Assembly: GCA_965218865.1 (NCBI GenBank)
Contig: CBDCME010000005.1
Span: 4,006-68,005, forward strand
Reading direction: 5' to 3'
DNA: 64,000 nucleotides
Source of the DNA: CBDCME01 sp965218865
Lineage (GTDB): Bacteria; Pseudomonadota; Alphaproteobacteria; JAAXGF01
The position numbers were made by a program, and so were the translations under genes. The notes under the pieces are model-generated. The model ran no database searches. It was given only the letters and a program-made list of their open reading frames with translations, and was not told the DNA's origin. This document shows positions 19,001-27,219 of the stretch, piece after piece (the first letter of the stretch is position 1; each line of letters begins with the position of its first letter).

Positions 19001-19606
19001 CTAATCGAAGTCCTCGGCCAGGGTGGTGCGCACGGGATCGGGCAGGACCGCCAGGTGACTGTAATTCGGATGGCCGATGGCGGCGATCACCTCGGCCCGG
19101 CGGAATTTCTCGATCTGCCTGGCGCCGAAGGGAAAGTGGAGAAAATGAACCGAGGAGGTGCGGCCTCCGCTCTTGCTGCGCGCGATTCCGTCGTCGGTGG
19201 CTCGGGCGTCCACCGTGTCGCCGCCGAAGCGCAAACTCACCGCCGCCTCGATGCCGCCCAGGCGGCCGAGGGCGTGCTCTCGCCTTACCGGGTCCTCGAT
19301 TTCGAGCATCAGCGTCGCGACCAGCTCGCCGCCCTTCGGAATCAACGGGTTGAAGGCGGCGAGTTCGTCGGCGATCTGGGACTCGCCACCCTTTTCGATG
19401 AAAAGCATTTCGTGAATTTGGCACCACATGGTGTCGTAGTTTTCGAACTGGAGAATGGCGTAGGGACCGATCTCGACGCGGCGCTGGCGCTTCAGCGCCA
19501 TCACGGCGGCACGGAAGGCGCGGCGCTCCCTCGCGTATCGCGCCGGCGGCAGAATATCCGCCCGGGTTAATTCGTGCCGGGTCGAGGCGGGTTTGGGGAT
19601 CGCCAC
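19001..19606 (-). CDS. DUF3501 family protein
   Basis: 201 residues. GTG 19606 was chosen because GGAGGG lies four bases upstream and it starts just after the stop of the preceding Fe-S gene (19620). The fold is recognised from HELTRADILPPARYARERRAFR and the repeated acidic segments typical of DUF3501. In many proteobacteria this family sits next to rubrerythrin and a heterodisulfide-reductase-like Fe-S protein, exactly as here, which suggests a shared oxidative-stress or redox role; the biochemical function is unknown. Confidence 0.75.
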   Translation of the reverse strand: MAIPKPASTRHELTRADILPPARYARERRAFRAAVMALKRQRRVEIGPYAILQFENYDTMWCQIHEMLFIEKGGESQIADELAAFNPLIPKGGELVATLMLEIEDPVRREHALGRLGGIEAAVSLRFGGDTVDARATDDGIARSKSGGRTSSVHFLHFPFGARQIEKFRRAEVIAAIGHPNYSHLAVLPDPVRTTLAEDFD

Positions 19607-19619
19607 CGAACCCTCCACT

Positions 19620-20963
19620 TCAAACCTCGATGCCATAGGCCCGGGCGAAGAGCTCGATCGGATGGTGGGCCTCCGCCGGGGCGCCGCCGCCAACGGCCGC
19701 GCCGCCATCGAGATTCTCTAAACCCTGGACGATATGGGCCCCGGCGAGGGGACATTCGGAGGCGACGAGGGGCTTGCCCGCGGCCTGGCGCGCCACCGGA
19801 CGGCCAACCTTGAGCGCGACCTCGAAATTCTCTTTCTTGACGCCCCAGGATCCGCCATGGCCCGAACAGCGCTCGATGACCGTAAGGTCGGCGCCGGGGA
19901 TCAAGCGGAGCATCTCGGCGGCCTTGGCGCCCATGTTCTGGGCCCGGGCGTGGCAGGCGAGATGGAGGGCGACGCCGCCGGGAAGGGCGCCGAGACCGTC
20001 GGCGAGACCCTCGTTTCGGGCAATGTCGACGACGTATTCGCAAACGTCCCGGGCGGCGTCCGCCAAGCGCCGGATCGGCGCCTCGTCCGGGAGTATCAGT
20101 GGCCATTCGAATTTGAGCATCAGGGCGCAACTCGGGACCGGCACCACGACCTCGTGGCCCTTGTCGAGCCACGGCACGAGGGCCTCGACAGCCGCGCGGG
20201 CCCGGGCGGCGACGGCCTCGACGTCGCCCAGTTCGAGCAGGGGCATCCCGCAGCAGCCGGGATATACAGTCGTGGTCTCTACGCCGTTGCGGGCCAGCAC
20301 CGCCGCCGCCGCCAGACCAAGGCGCGGGTTGTTGTAGTTGGCGAAGCAGGTGGCGAACAGGACCGCCTTTCGGCCGGCCGCCGGTGCCGATCGATCGGCT
20401 TCGGGGGTTGCCCGAGAGACGAGGGTTCGGCGGTGGAAACGGGGCAGGACGGCGTCGCGATGGAGGCCGGCGAACCTTTCCATCAGCGGTCGCGTCAGGC
20501 GGTTGCCGCGCGCCGTCGCCCAGTTGACCAGCGGAGCCATGAATCGGGCCATCCCGCCGTTGCGGTCGGTTTTGGCGAGGACACGATCGAACCAGCCGAC
20601 CTCGCCGCGCCGCTTCGCGGCGGCGCGGTGGCGAAGCATCAGATGGGGAAAATCGATTCCGAAGGAATGCGGCGGAACATAGGGGCACTTGGTCATGAAA
20701 CACATGTCGCACAGGGTGCAAGCGGCGGCAACCGAATCGAAACTGGTGCTGGCGACCGAATCGAGTTCGCCTGAGGGCGACTCGTCGATCAGATCGAAGA
20801 GTCGGGGAAAGCTATCGCAGAGGTTGAAACAGCGCCGGCAGCCATGGCAGACGTCGAACACCCGCCGCGTCTCGGCGTCGAGCTTGGCGGCGTCGGTGTA
20901 ATCCGCCTCGCGCCAGGGTACCGCATGGCGCGTGGGCGCTTTGAGGCCGCCCTCGCTCATCAT
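19620..20963 (-). CDS. Fe-S oxidoreductase of the GlpC / heterodisulfide reductase D type
   Basis: 447 residues. The N-terminal half has two 4Fe-4S motifs (CHGCRRCFNLC at about 39-49 and CTLCDMCFMTKC at about 80-92). The C-terminal half has the CCG-type domains (YPGCCGMP and a second, divergent ERCSGHGGS copy). This architecture fits GlpC/HdrD-like electron-transfer proteins. It starts with ATGATG directly after GGAGG. Part of the rubrerythrin - Fe-S protein - DUF3501 - hemW run; it probably passes electrons to or from a partner such as rubrerythrin. The partner is an inference from neighbourhood. Confidence 0.8.
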   Translation of the reverse strand: MMSEGGLKAPTRHAVPWREADYTDAAKLDAETRRVFDVCHGCRRCFNLCDSFPRLFDLIDESPSGELDSVASTSFDSVAAACTLCDMCFMTKCPYVPPHSFGIDFPHLMLRHRAAAKRRGEVGWFDRVLAKTDRNGGMARFMAPLVNWATARGNRLTRPLMERFAGLHRDAVLPRFHRRTLVSRATPEADRSAPAAGRKAVLFATCFANYNNPRLGLAAAAVLARNGVETTTVYPGCCGMPLLELGDVEAVAARARAAVEALVPWLDKGHEVVVPVPSCALMLKFEWPLILPDEAPIRRLADAARDVCEYVVDIARNEGLADGLGALPGGVALHLACHARAQNMGAKAAEMLRLIPGADLTVIERCSGHGGSWGVKKENFEVALKVGRPVARQAAGKPLVASECPLAGAHIVQGLENLDGGAAVGGGAPAEAHHPIELFARAYGIEV

Positions 20964-21007
20964 CCTCCATCAATCGGCCTGCCGCCCGAAAAGTGAAAAT
21001 TCCGCCC

Positions 21008-21116
21008 CTAGTGCACCGGCGCATTCACTTCGTTCACGCCCCCGTGCACTAAGCCCTTGTTGATGCATCAACTTTCCAAACTTCGGCTGTCGCCTTCGTT
21101 TGGGTCGATGCACTAG
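21008..21116. repeat. 109-bp dispersed repeat B with CTAG ends, copy 1
   Basis: Begins CTAGTGCACCGGCGCATTC and ends GGGTCGATGCACTAG, so the outer 8 bp (CTAGTGCA / TGCACTAG) are inverted repeats. Nearly identical copies of exactly 109 bp lie at 41517-41625 and 60802-60910. The right CTAG of this copy overlaps the TAG stop codon of rubrerythrin. Confidence 0.85.
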
Positions 21117-21535
21117 TCGTCGAGAGTCCGCAGAGCCTTCTGGAACCGTCCGGCGTGCGATTTCTCGGCCTTGGCGAGAGTTTCGAACCAGTCGGCGATT
21201 TCGTCGAAACCCTCCTCGCGGGCGCCTCGCGCCATGCCCGGATACATGTCCGTGTACTCGAAGGTTTCGCCCGCGATCGCCGCCTTCAGGTTCTTGCTGG
21301 TGGTGCCGATCGGCTCGCCGGTGGCGGGATCGCCCACCTCCGAAAGATATTCGAGATGTCCGTGGGCGTGGCCGGTCTCGCCCTCGGCGGTGGACCGGAA
21401 TACCGCCGCGACGTCATTGTAGCCTTCGACGTCCGCCTTCTGGGCGAAGAAAAGATAGCGCCGGTTCGCTTGCGATTCGCCGGCAAAAGCGTCCTTGAGG
21501 TTTTTTTCGGTTTTCGATCCCGCTAACGGTGGCAT
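21113..21535 (-). CDS. rubrerythrin-family diiron protein without rubredoxin domain
   Basis: 140 residues with a GAGGAG ribosome site before ATG 21535. A ferritin-like four-helix bundle with the iron-ligand segments AGESQANRRY, EGETGHAHGH, AGETFEYTDMYP and KAEKSHAGRF. The C-terminal rubredoxin domain of classical rubrerythrin is absent, as in the short erythrin-type proteins. Expected role: peroxide reduction in the cytoplasm with electrons from a separate donor, possibly the Fe-S protein downstream. The stop codon coincides with the edge of repeat B. Confidence 0.85.
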   Translation of the reverse strand: MPPLAGSKTEKNLKDAFAGESQANRRYLFFAQKADVEGYNDVAAVFRSTAEGETGHAHGHLEYLSEVGDPATGEPIGTTSKNLKAAIAGETFEYTDMYPGMARGAREEGFDEIADWFETLAKAEKSHAGRFQKALRTLDD

Positions 21536-21869
21536 TTGGCGGCTCCTCCTCGATCGTGACCCCCAGCGCGAAGCTTTGGTCCAGGGCTACCCTTGCCCGA
21601 CCGTACGCTGAACTACTCATTTTATATATGGACCGGGAGATAGCGAGTCAACAAATCGGACCAGTTCTAATTTCAGTTTCCTCGATTGCCTCAGATTAAG
21701 GTAAATGTGACGTATTCAGTGCACTCGATGGTTGCTTCGGTTTGCGTCGAAAAGACGTTATAATATTCGAATTGGAATGCTCGGGAAGCCGGCCGGCCGA
21801 GGCCCGAGCCAACCCGGGGAGAACGGCGACATCGGTGCCGTACGACGCGCAAACGCCTGGGAGGCAGGA

Positions 21870-22058
21870 ATGAAACTCGACCTTGGTGGCATTTTGGGGC
21901 TGGTGGCGATCGCTCTGTCGATCGCCGCGATGGCAGTTACCTTCACGAAAGAGGAACGCGTGACGGAGGTTTCCGGAAAGAAACTCACCACCGCGATCGA
22001 ACTCTTGACCGATACCGTTCGGGAAACAGAGAAGGAATTCGGCGAAAAGCAACAATAG
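21870..22058 (+). CDS. small membrane-anchored protein
   Basis: 62 residues from ATG 21870 (GAGGCAGGA upstream). One transmembrane helix (about residues 6-26), then a charged amphipathic helix. The open frame extends upstream to 21732 but without a better start. No family recognised. Confidence 0.45.
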   Translation: MKLDLGGILGLVAIALSIAAMAVTFTKEERVTEVSGKKLTTAIELLTDTVRETEKEFGEKQQ

Positions 22059-22146
22059 CCGACAACGCTCACGCGGAGATCCGTCCGATTGTCTCCGTGG
22101 CTCGTCGAGACCGGCGGCGTGTGTCGGGGCGGTACGCCCCGCGTGG

Positions 22147-22572
22147 TTAGGCTTGGTCCTCGGGACGGATACGAACGACGACGTCAACCTGGCTTATCGT
22201 TGTCCCCGGTGGGGGCGGGGGGAGATTCTTGACGATCACGTAGTCGTCGGAAATGTCGGTGAGCTGTTGGAGGTCTTCGCGGTAGAAGTGATGGTGGTGG
22301 TGGGTATTGGTATCGAAATATGAACGCGCGGCGTCGACGGCCACCTCGCGCAACATGCCCGCCTGGGTAAATTGGTGCAGGGTGTTGTACACGGTCGCCA
22401 AGGAGACGCGAACCTTGTCGGCCAGCGCTTCCTTATGGAGAGTTTCGGCGGTGACGTGCCGATCGGCGCCGGTGAGAAGCAGATTCGCTAGCGCCAGCCT
22501 TTGACGGGTCGGACGCAGACCGGCGCCCCGCAGGCGCGTCAAGGCCGCTGAATATTTCCGCGTTTTGACCAT
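22147..22572 (-). CDS. irr: Fur-family iron response regulator Irr
   Basis: 141 residues from ATG 22572. The N-terminal winged helix (RLRGAGLRPTRQRLALANLL, VSLATVYNTLHQFTQAGM) is the Fur-type DNA-binding domain. The dimerisation domain carries FDTNTHHHHHFY, the histidine cluster characteristic of alphaproteobacterial Irr, which senses heme. It would repress or activate iron and heme genes under iron limitation. Fur-type structural zinc CXXC motifs are absent, as expected for Irr. The frame is open upstream but that part has no family similarity. Confidence 0.9.
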   Translation of the reverse strand: MVKTRKYSAALTRLRGAGLRPTRQRLALANLLLTGADRHVTAETLHKEALADKVRVSLATVYNTLHQFTQAGMLREVAVDAARSYFDTNTHHHHHFYREDLQQLTDISDDYVIVKNLPPPPPGTTISQVDVVVRIRPEDQA

Positions 22573-22845
22573 GAATACGATATGGTTCCCTTTTCCGAGA
22601 ATACAAATTGTTATTGGCGGTGAGCGAAAATGTCCCCGCGCAGGAACAATTTTTAGTCGCGGTTGAGGGTTCGGGATGAGTGGGATCGTGCTCGGTGCAC
22701 GGGGTTCGGGGAGCCCCGAGCTTGCCTCGACGACGTCATGGGGACTGCTCGAAGCCACCGGACGGCGTTTTCGGATTCGACAGGCACACCGGTCCGCCCG
22801 CGCCGCTCGGCGGCACGTCCCGGTCCGGGGGAGAGGCGTGCTGTC

Positions 22846-24633
22846 TCAGGCGATGGGCGCGGTCATGATCGCGTCGAGGGCCTCCTGCGCCCGGGCGGCA
22901 TAGTGCCGGTTGGCCTCGGGCAGATAACGGAAGCGTCCGTCGCAGCGCACGATGGCGATGGCCGCGTTGGTCAAGCAGGCGAGATTTCTGGGCAGGTGAC
23001 GCACGTAGGCCCGGCATCGGTCTTCGTCGTAGGTGAAGTCGCGCACGTAGTGCAGGCGGTTCTCGATATGCCAGTGGTTGCGCACCAGTTCGAGCAACTC
23101 CTCGGGTCCGGCGCGCTCTGCGCCGAGCGAGGTGAGGCTCCAGGTCACCTCGATGCTGCGCTTGCCGGTCTTGAGGATCTCGCGTTCGCGCTCGATGCGC
23201 ATGGCCTGGCGTCGCCCGTGGAGGTTGGCGTAGCCGTCCCACTCGGCAGCGGAGAGGTCGACGACGGCGCAGCGTCGGCGCTCGATGCGGCCATGGCCCT
23301 TGTCGACGGTTTCGTGCCAGAGCGCATCGCTGAAGTCGATCGCCTTGAGGTCTTCGAAGATCATCTCCTGGTTGTCCTTGACCGCGCTCATCACGTAGTC
23401 GGCGCGACGCCCGAGCAGGCAGCGCGCGGTCTCGTGCTGAGCGTGCATCGCGTCCATGGTGACGATCCGGCCTGTGAGGTCGAGGCCGCTGGAGAGTTCG
23501 CGCACGGCCGGGATTTCGTTGCTCTTGCGGTCGACCTCGACCTGCCCGAGGACCACGCCGGTGTCGTGCTCGACCGCCGCCACCATCATCCTGCGCCCGT
23601 CTTCGGTCTGCTTCGAGGCGCCGCGCAGATCCTTTCCGTCCATGGCGACCGGCGCGTGCGCGCTGCCATGCTGGCCGGTCCACTGGCTAATCGCGTTGTC
23701 CAGGGTCTCTGGCGGCAGGGCGGTGAGGGTCTTGTGGAAGGTGGTGATCGCGGGCGGGGTGTAGCGCTGTTTGGAAGGGCTCCAGAACGCACCCACCGCC
23801 TCGAGCTGCTCCTGGGAGAGCAGGGCGGCGAACTGGGCGAACGCGTTCACCCCCCGGTATCCGGCAAGCCGGGCGGCGACGGCGATCACCAGAATGGTGT
23901 TGAGCGCATAGCGCTTGCCCCGGGCATGGCGGTACTCGGGCACCTCACCCAGACACTCGAACAGGCTGCGCAGCCGGGGCGCGGCCATCGGCTCGGTGTG
24001 CTGCTCGGCGTTCCAGTGTGCCGGCATCCCGGTACGGCTCAGCGCCTCGGGGGCGCCGTCTGTCAGTCCGAACACGAAGACCTCCTTGGGCTGACCGTGG
24101 TGGCGCCAGCGCGCTGCCCCTCCGGGCTCACGGGCAAAGCCCCGCGTCAGCCCCAGAGAGCGCCAGTTCGACGCGCGGTAGCAGGTGCCGGCAAATCGCG
24201 AGACGTCCACGAACGTCTCCGCCAGAAGAGCCGGATATCCGTGCACCGCCTGGATGTCCTCAGACAGCCGCCGCAGGCTCAGCCCCAGCACACGGGAGGC
24301 CAGGTTCGGCACTCGGCCAGGCGTCAGAATGACGAAGCGCGAGTTGTTGGCGATCAGATGCAGACGCCGGAACTGCTGCTCGGCCGACCACCCGATCCAG
24401 CGATCACGCGCGCCCAGCTTGAACGCGCCGGGCTGCCAGCCGATCAGTGCGAGCCAGGTCTCGCCATGCACCGCGACATGGCGCAGGCCCTTGCCGATGA
24501 CGCCGTGGAACGCCAGGTAGTGGTGCTGCTCCACCAACCGGTCCCAGCGCCGGTGCTCCTGCGCGCCCCAGGTCGGACGCACCGTGACCGCGCGCAAATC
24601 AATGGACGAATCCGAGACCGGCAGCGTCGCCAT
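22846..24633 (-). CDS. ISAs1-family transposase with N-terminal DUF4338 (DruA-like) domain
   Basis: 595 residues from ATG 24633 (GTG 24642 also possible). Residues about 15-170 match DUF4338: HHYLAFHG, ALIGWQPGAFKLGARDRWIGW, NNSRFVIL, NLASRVL, ETFVDVSRFAGTCYRASNW. Residues about 215-590 are an ISAs1 transposase: MDGKDLRGA and MDAMHAQHETA give the two aspartates and HWHIENRLHYVRD the glutamate. Ordinary ISAs1 transposases are about 370 residues, so the extra N-terminal part is a true fusion. DUF4338 is the family of DruA from the Druantia phage-defence system; its role inside a transposase is unknown. Confidence 0.85.
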   Translation of the reverse strand: MATLPVSDSSIDLRAVTVRPTWGAQEHRRWDRLVEQHHYLAFHGVIGKGLRHVAVHGETWLALIGWQPGAFKLGARDRWIGWSAEQQFRRLHLIANNSRFVILTPGRVPNLASRVLGLSLRRLSEDIQAVHGYPALLAETFVDVSRFAGTCYRASNWRSLGLTRGFAREPGGAARWRHHGQPKEVFVFGLTDGAPEALSRTGMPAHWNAEQHTEPMAAPRLRSLFECLGEVPEYRHARGKRYALNTILVIAVAARLAGYRGVNAFAQFAALLSQEQLEAVGAFWSPSKQRYTPPAITTFHKTLTALPPETLDNAISQWTGQHGSAHAPVAMDGKDLRGASKQTEDGRRMMVAAVEHDTGVVLGQVEVDRKSNEIPAVRELSSGLDLTGRIVTMDAMHAQHETARCLLGRRADYVMSAVKDNQEMIFEDLKAIDFSDALWHETVDKGHGRIERRRCAVVDLSAAEWDGYANLHGRRQAMRIEREREILKTGKRSIEVTWSLTSLGAERAGPEELLELVRNHWHIENRLHYVRDFTYDEDRCRAYVRHLPRNLACLTNAAIAIVRCDGRFRYLPEANRHYAARAQEALDAIMTAPIA

Positions 24634-24720
24634 GACCGGCACACTGCCACACCGAGAATGAAATGGCCAGCGCCGCGATCACCTCACCCTGATCACTGGG
24701 CGGACAAAAAACTAGCCCTG
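22846..24720 (-). mobile_element. ISAs1-type element carrying a DUF4338 (DruA-like) fusion
   Basis: The outer end on the transposase start side is CAGGGCTAGTTTTTTG (reading inward from 24720), matching the CAGGG start of ISAs1-family ends. I could not find the matching inverted repeat beyond the stop codon (22846), so the left boundary is uncertain. It lies between irr and the nitronate monooxygenase-like gene without disrupting either. Confidence 0.65.
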
Positions 24721-24785
24721 TGTCCCCGCGCCGTTTGCGCGATTCGATCGGCGTGGCGGCGCCGATCGCCCGATCCTTCCCTCGC

Positions 24786-26183
24786 TCAATCACCGGTCAA
24801 CAACCTGTCGATCAGTTGCTTCACGGTCGGGATGAATCCGTTGAGGTAGAACGGGTCCGAGCGGAAGCGAAAAGCGTTGTGCCCGGCAAACATCAACTGG
24901 TTCTCGACGTCGCCGCCGTGGCAGATCTCCTGAAGTGTTTTTTGAATACAGTAACTGCGTGGGTCCGCCTTCTTGCCGCTCGTCCCGGCCGGGTTGCAGG
25001 CCCAATTGCTGAAGCGGCATTGGCTGAGACAGCCCATGCACTCGATCTGATCGACGCGAATCTGATTGGCTTTTCGCGGGGTGACGAGAACCAACGTCGC
25101 GTCGGGCGTGCGGAGCGCCTCGGTAAATCCCTGGTCGACCCACTCATTGGCGCGAACGCAATCGGTCGCGGTGAGAAATACCGTCCGCCGCCTCGCCCCG
25201 ACGGGAAACGGCACGCGATGTTCGCCGATGGGTTCGGCCGTGTAGGCAACTTGACGCTTAAACCGCTGCTCCAGTTCCTGCAAGAAGGCGTTGTTGACGG
25301 CCGACGAATAGAACCCCGTGGGGCTGTAGCGGTTGAGCTGCACGTCACCGTCTTCCAAGGTCAGGAGTTTCTTTTTCCAAGTATCCGGTATCGGACTTTC
25401 CTTGGTCAAGAGCGGTCGGGTGCCGAACTGAAAGGCGATCGGACCGATCTCCGGGTCTTCGATGCAATCCGCCCACTCGCGCAGACACCAAACACCCCCG
25501 GCCATGAAGATCGGTGTCCGGTCGAGGCCGAAGCCGCGCATCAGGTTGCGCAATTCCCGCATCCGCGGTGGGGCGGGCTGAGGTTTCAGGGGGTCCTCGC
25601 TGTTGCTCAGTCCGTTGTGGCCTCCCGCTAGCCAGGGGTCCTCGTAGACGACCCCGCCGAGCCACTCGGAAAAACGATGGTAGGCGCGTTTCCACAGGGC
25701 CCGAAAGGCTCGCGCGGAGGACACGATGGGATAGTAGTAAACCCGGTAACGCGCGCAGATTTCAGCGATCCGGTAGGGCATCCCGGCGCCGCAGGTGACG
25801 CCGTCGATGATCCCTTTCGCCCGTTCCAGGACGGCCTCGAGAATGCGTTCGGCGGCGGCCATCTCCCACAACACGTTCACGTGAATGCGGCCCCGGCCCC
25901 CGGCGATCTCGTGGGCGATACGCGCCTGCGTCAGGGCGCCCTCGATGGCGTAGGCCACGAGTTCCTCGTGTCGCGCGCGCCGAGTTCGTCCATGGTAAAG
26001 CTGGGGGATGAGGATGCCGTCGTCGTCGCGTGAATCCGCGTTGACACCGGAAAAGGTCGCCACGCCCCCGGCCGCGGCCCAGGCGCCCGAACTCTCGCCG
26101 GTGGAAACGGAAATGCCCTTGCCCCCCTCGACCAGCGGCAGAACCTCCCGGTTCGATATGACAAACGCTTCCAAACCTTTCAA
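24786..26183 (-). CDS. nitronate monooxygenase-like flavin enzyme with Cys-rich C-terminus
   Basis: 465 residues. TTG 26183 is taken as start because GGAG lies seven bases upstream. A TIM-barrel FMN enzyme of the 2-nitropropane dioxygenase / enoyl-ACP reductase II superfamily: EGGKGISVS near the start, GVTCGAGMP and FMAGGVWCL with a following FGTRPLL segment that would hold the FMN phosphate. About 65 residues from the end comes CMGCLSQCRFSNWAC, a possible Fe-S or zinc site not found in the short NMO enzymes. Expected: NAD(P)H- or FMN-dependent oxidation; the substrate is not known. Monocistronic on the minus strand. Confidence 0.75.
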   Translation of the reverse strand: MKGLEAFVISNREVLPLVEGGKGISVSTGESSGAWAAAGGVATFSGVNADSRDDDGILIPQLYHGRTRRARHEELVAYAIEGALTQARIAHEIAGGRGRIHVNVLWEMAAAERILEAVLERAKGIIDGVTCGAGMPYRIAEICARYRVYYYPIVSSARAFRALWKRAYHRFSEWLGGVVYEDPWLAGGHNGLSNSEDPLKPQPAPPRMRELRNLMRGFGLDRTPIFMAGGVWCLREWADCIEDPEIGPIAFQFGTRPLLTKESPIPDTWKKKLLTLEDGDVQLNRYSPTGFYSSAVNNAFLQELEQRFKRQVAYTAEPIGEHRVPFPVGARRRTVFLTATDCVRANEWVDQGFTEALRTPDATLVLVTPRKANQIRVDQIECMGCLSQCRFSNWACNPAGTSGKKADPRSYCIQKTLQEICHGGDVENQLMFAGHNAFRFRSDPFYLNGFIPTVKQLIDRLLTGD

Positions 26184-26403
26184 GTGCAAGCTCCGTCTAG
26201 GCTCGACCTTCGAGAGGGGATTTTCGGCCCTAGGCAGGATCGCCCCGGTGTCCGGACCGTCGCCTCTAGGCGGACGGTCGGCGCTGCCCCATCCCTCCGA
26301 AAACTCGTGTTTTCACCTCTCCACACGCCGCGGCGCGGTTGGTTGTCGCAATCTCGACACCCTCCCCCACTAGGGCCATTTTATCGCGTCTCGACATCAA
26401 TTG

Positions 26404-27168
26404 TCAGCCCCCCGCACGGGCCCCTCGGGACAAACCCGTCGAATCGCCGCAAAGAAGGCGATCGGGCGCGTTACTGATGAGCGACGAAACCCCCCATTCG
26501 ACGAGTTCGGCGGCGCGTTGCGCTCGGTTTACCGGGTAGGCGACGATGGTAACGCCGCAGCCCCCCAACTCGGCCACGTCGGCGTGGCGCAATCCGGCTT
26601 CGTGACAAACGACTACCGAGGCATCGACGGCAGCGAGCCGCGCCGCCCAATTGTCGGGGATGCAAAGGCAAATGATCCCGCGGGGCCAGTTGGGGGCCGC
26701 CTCGCGCGCCACCTTTAGGCAGTCAAGTTCGAAGCTGGTCACCAAGGGGGAGGTTCGGTCGCGAGGCCAGTTCGAAAGCGCCACCGCCATCGTCGCCCGC
26801 GCTGTCTCGACGGCCCGCCCCGGCGATGGCTTGATCTCGATGTCCGCCTGAAGATCGTGGTCCCGAAGCTCTCGAATCACCGTTTCCAATGTGGGCACGC
26901 GTTGGCCGGCGAACTCGGGCCCGAACCAAGCACCCGCGTCGAGGCGGGAAATCGTCCGCCAGTCGGCCTCGGCGACGGGACCGCGGCCGTTGGTCGTGCG
27001 ATCGAGGGTGTCGTCGTGGAAAACGACACAACGGCCGTCGGAGGTGAGCTTGACGTCGAACTCGACACCCCGAACCCCTAATTCGGCGGCGAGGCAAAAT
27101 CCGACGAGTGTGTTTTCGGGAGCCAGGTCCAGGGCACCCCGATGGCCTATGATCTTGGGCAAGCTCAT
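26404..27168 (-). CDS. glycerophosphodiester phosphodiesterase (UgpQ type)
   Basis: 254 residues from ATG 27168 (GTG 27192 in frame). GDPD family markers: IGHRGA and APENT at the N-terminus, GVEFDVKLTSDG and VFHDDTLDRTT (metal ligands and catalytic His pair), EIKP, and a C-terminal GVSSLISNAPDRL. No signal peptide, so a cytoplasmic enzyme that releases glycerol-3-phosphate from glycerophosphodiesters. It lies just downstream of pnp in the same direction. Confidence 0.9.
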   Translation of the reverse strand: MSLPKIIGHRGALDLAPENTLVGFCLAAELGVRGVEFDVKLTSDGRCVVFHDDTLDRTTNGRGPVAEADWRTISRLDAGAWFGPEFAGQRVPTLETVIRELRDHDLQADIEIKPSPGRAVETARATMAVALSNWPRDRTSPLVTSFELDCLKVAREAAPNWPRGIICLCIPDNWAARLAAVDASVVVCHEAGLRHADVAELGGCGVTIVAYPVNRAQRAAELVEWGVSSLISNAPDRLLCGDSTGLSRGARAGG

Positions 27169-27219
27169 CGGTGGCGCGAGATCGGGCGCCACGATCTTTT
27201 CGGCGGCGAATATTCCGGA

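Noticed and set aside
22846..24633. A Druantia defence locus at the DUF4338 genes
   Set aside because: No druB-druE genes or large helicase are present near any of the three DUF4338 copies; all lie inside IS-like units.
22663..24849. 728-codon plus-strand open frame opposite the ISAs1-type transposase
   Set aside because: A GC-rich antisense shadow: no ribosome site or recognisable motif, while the minus strand shows a full transposase with catalytic residues.
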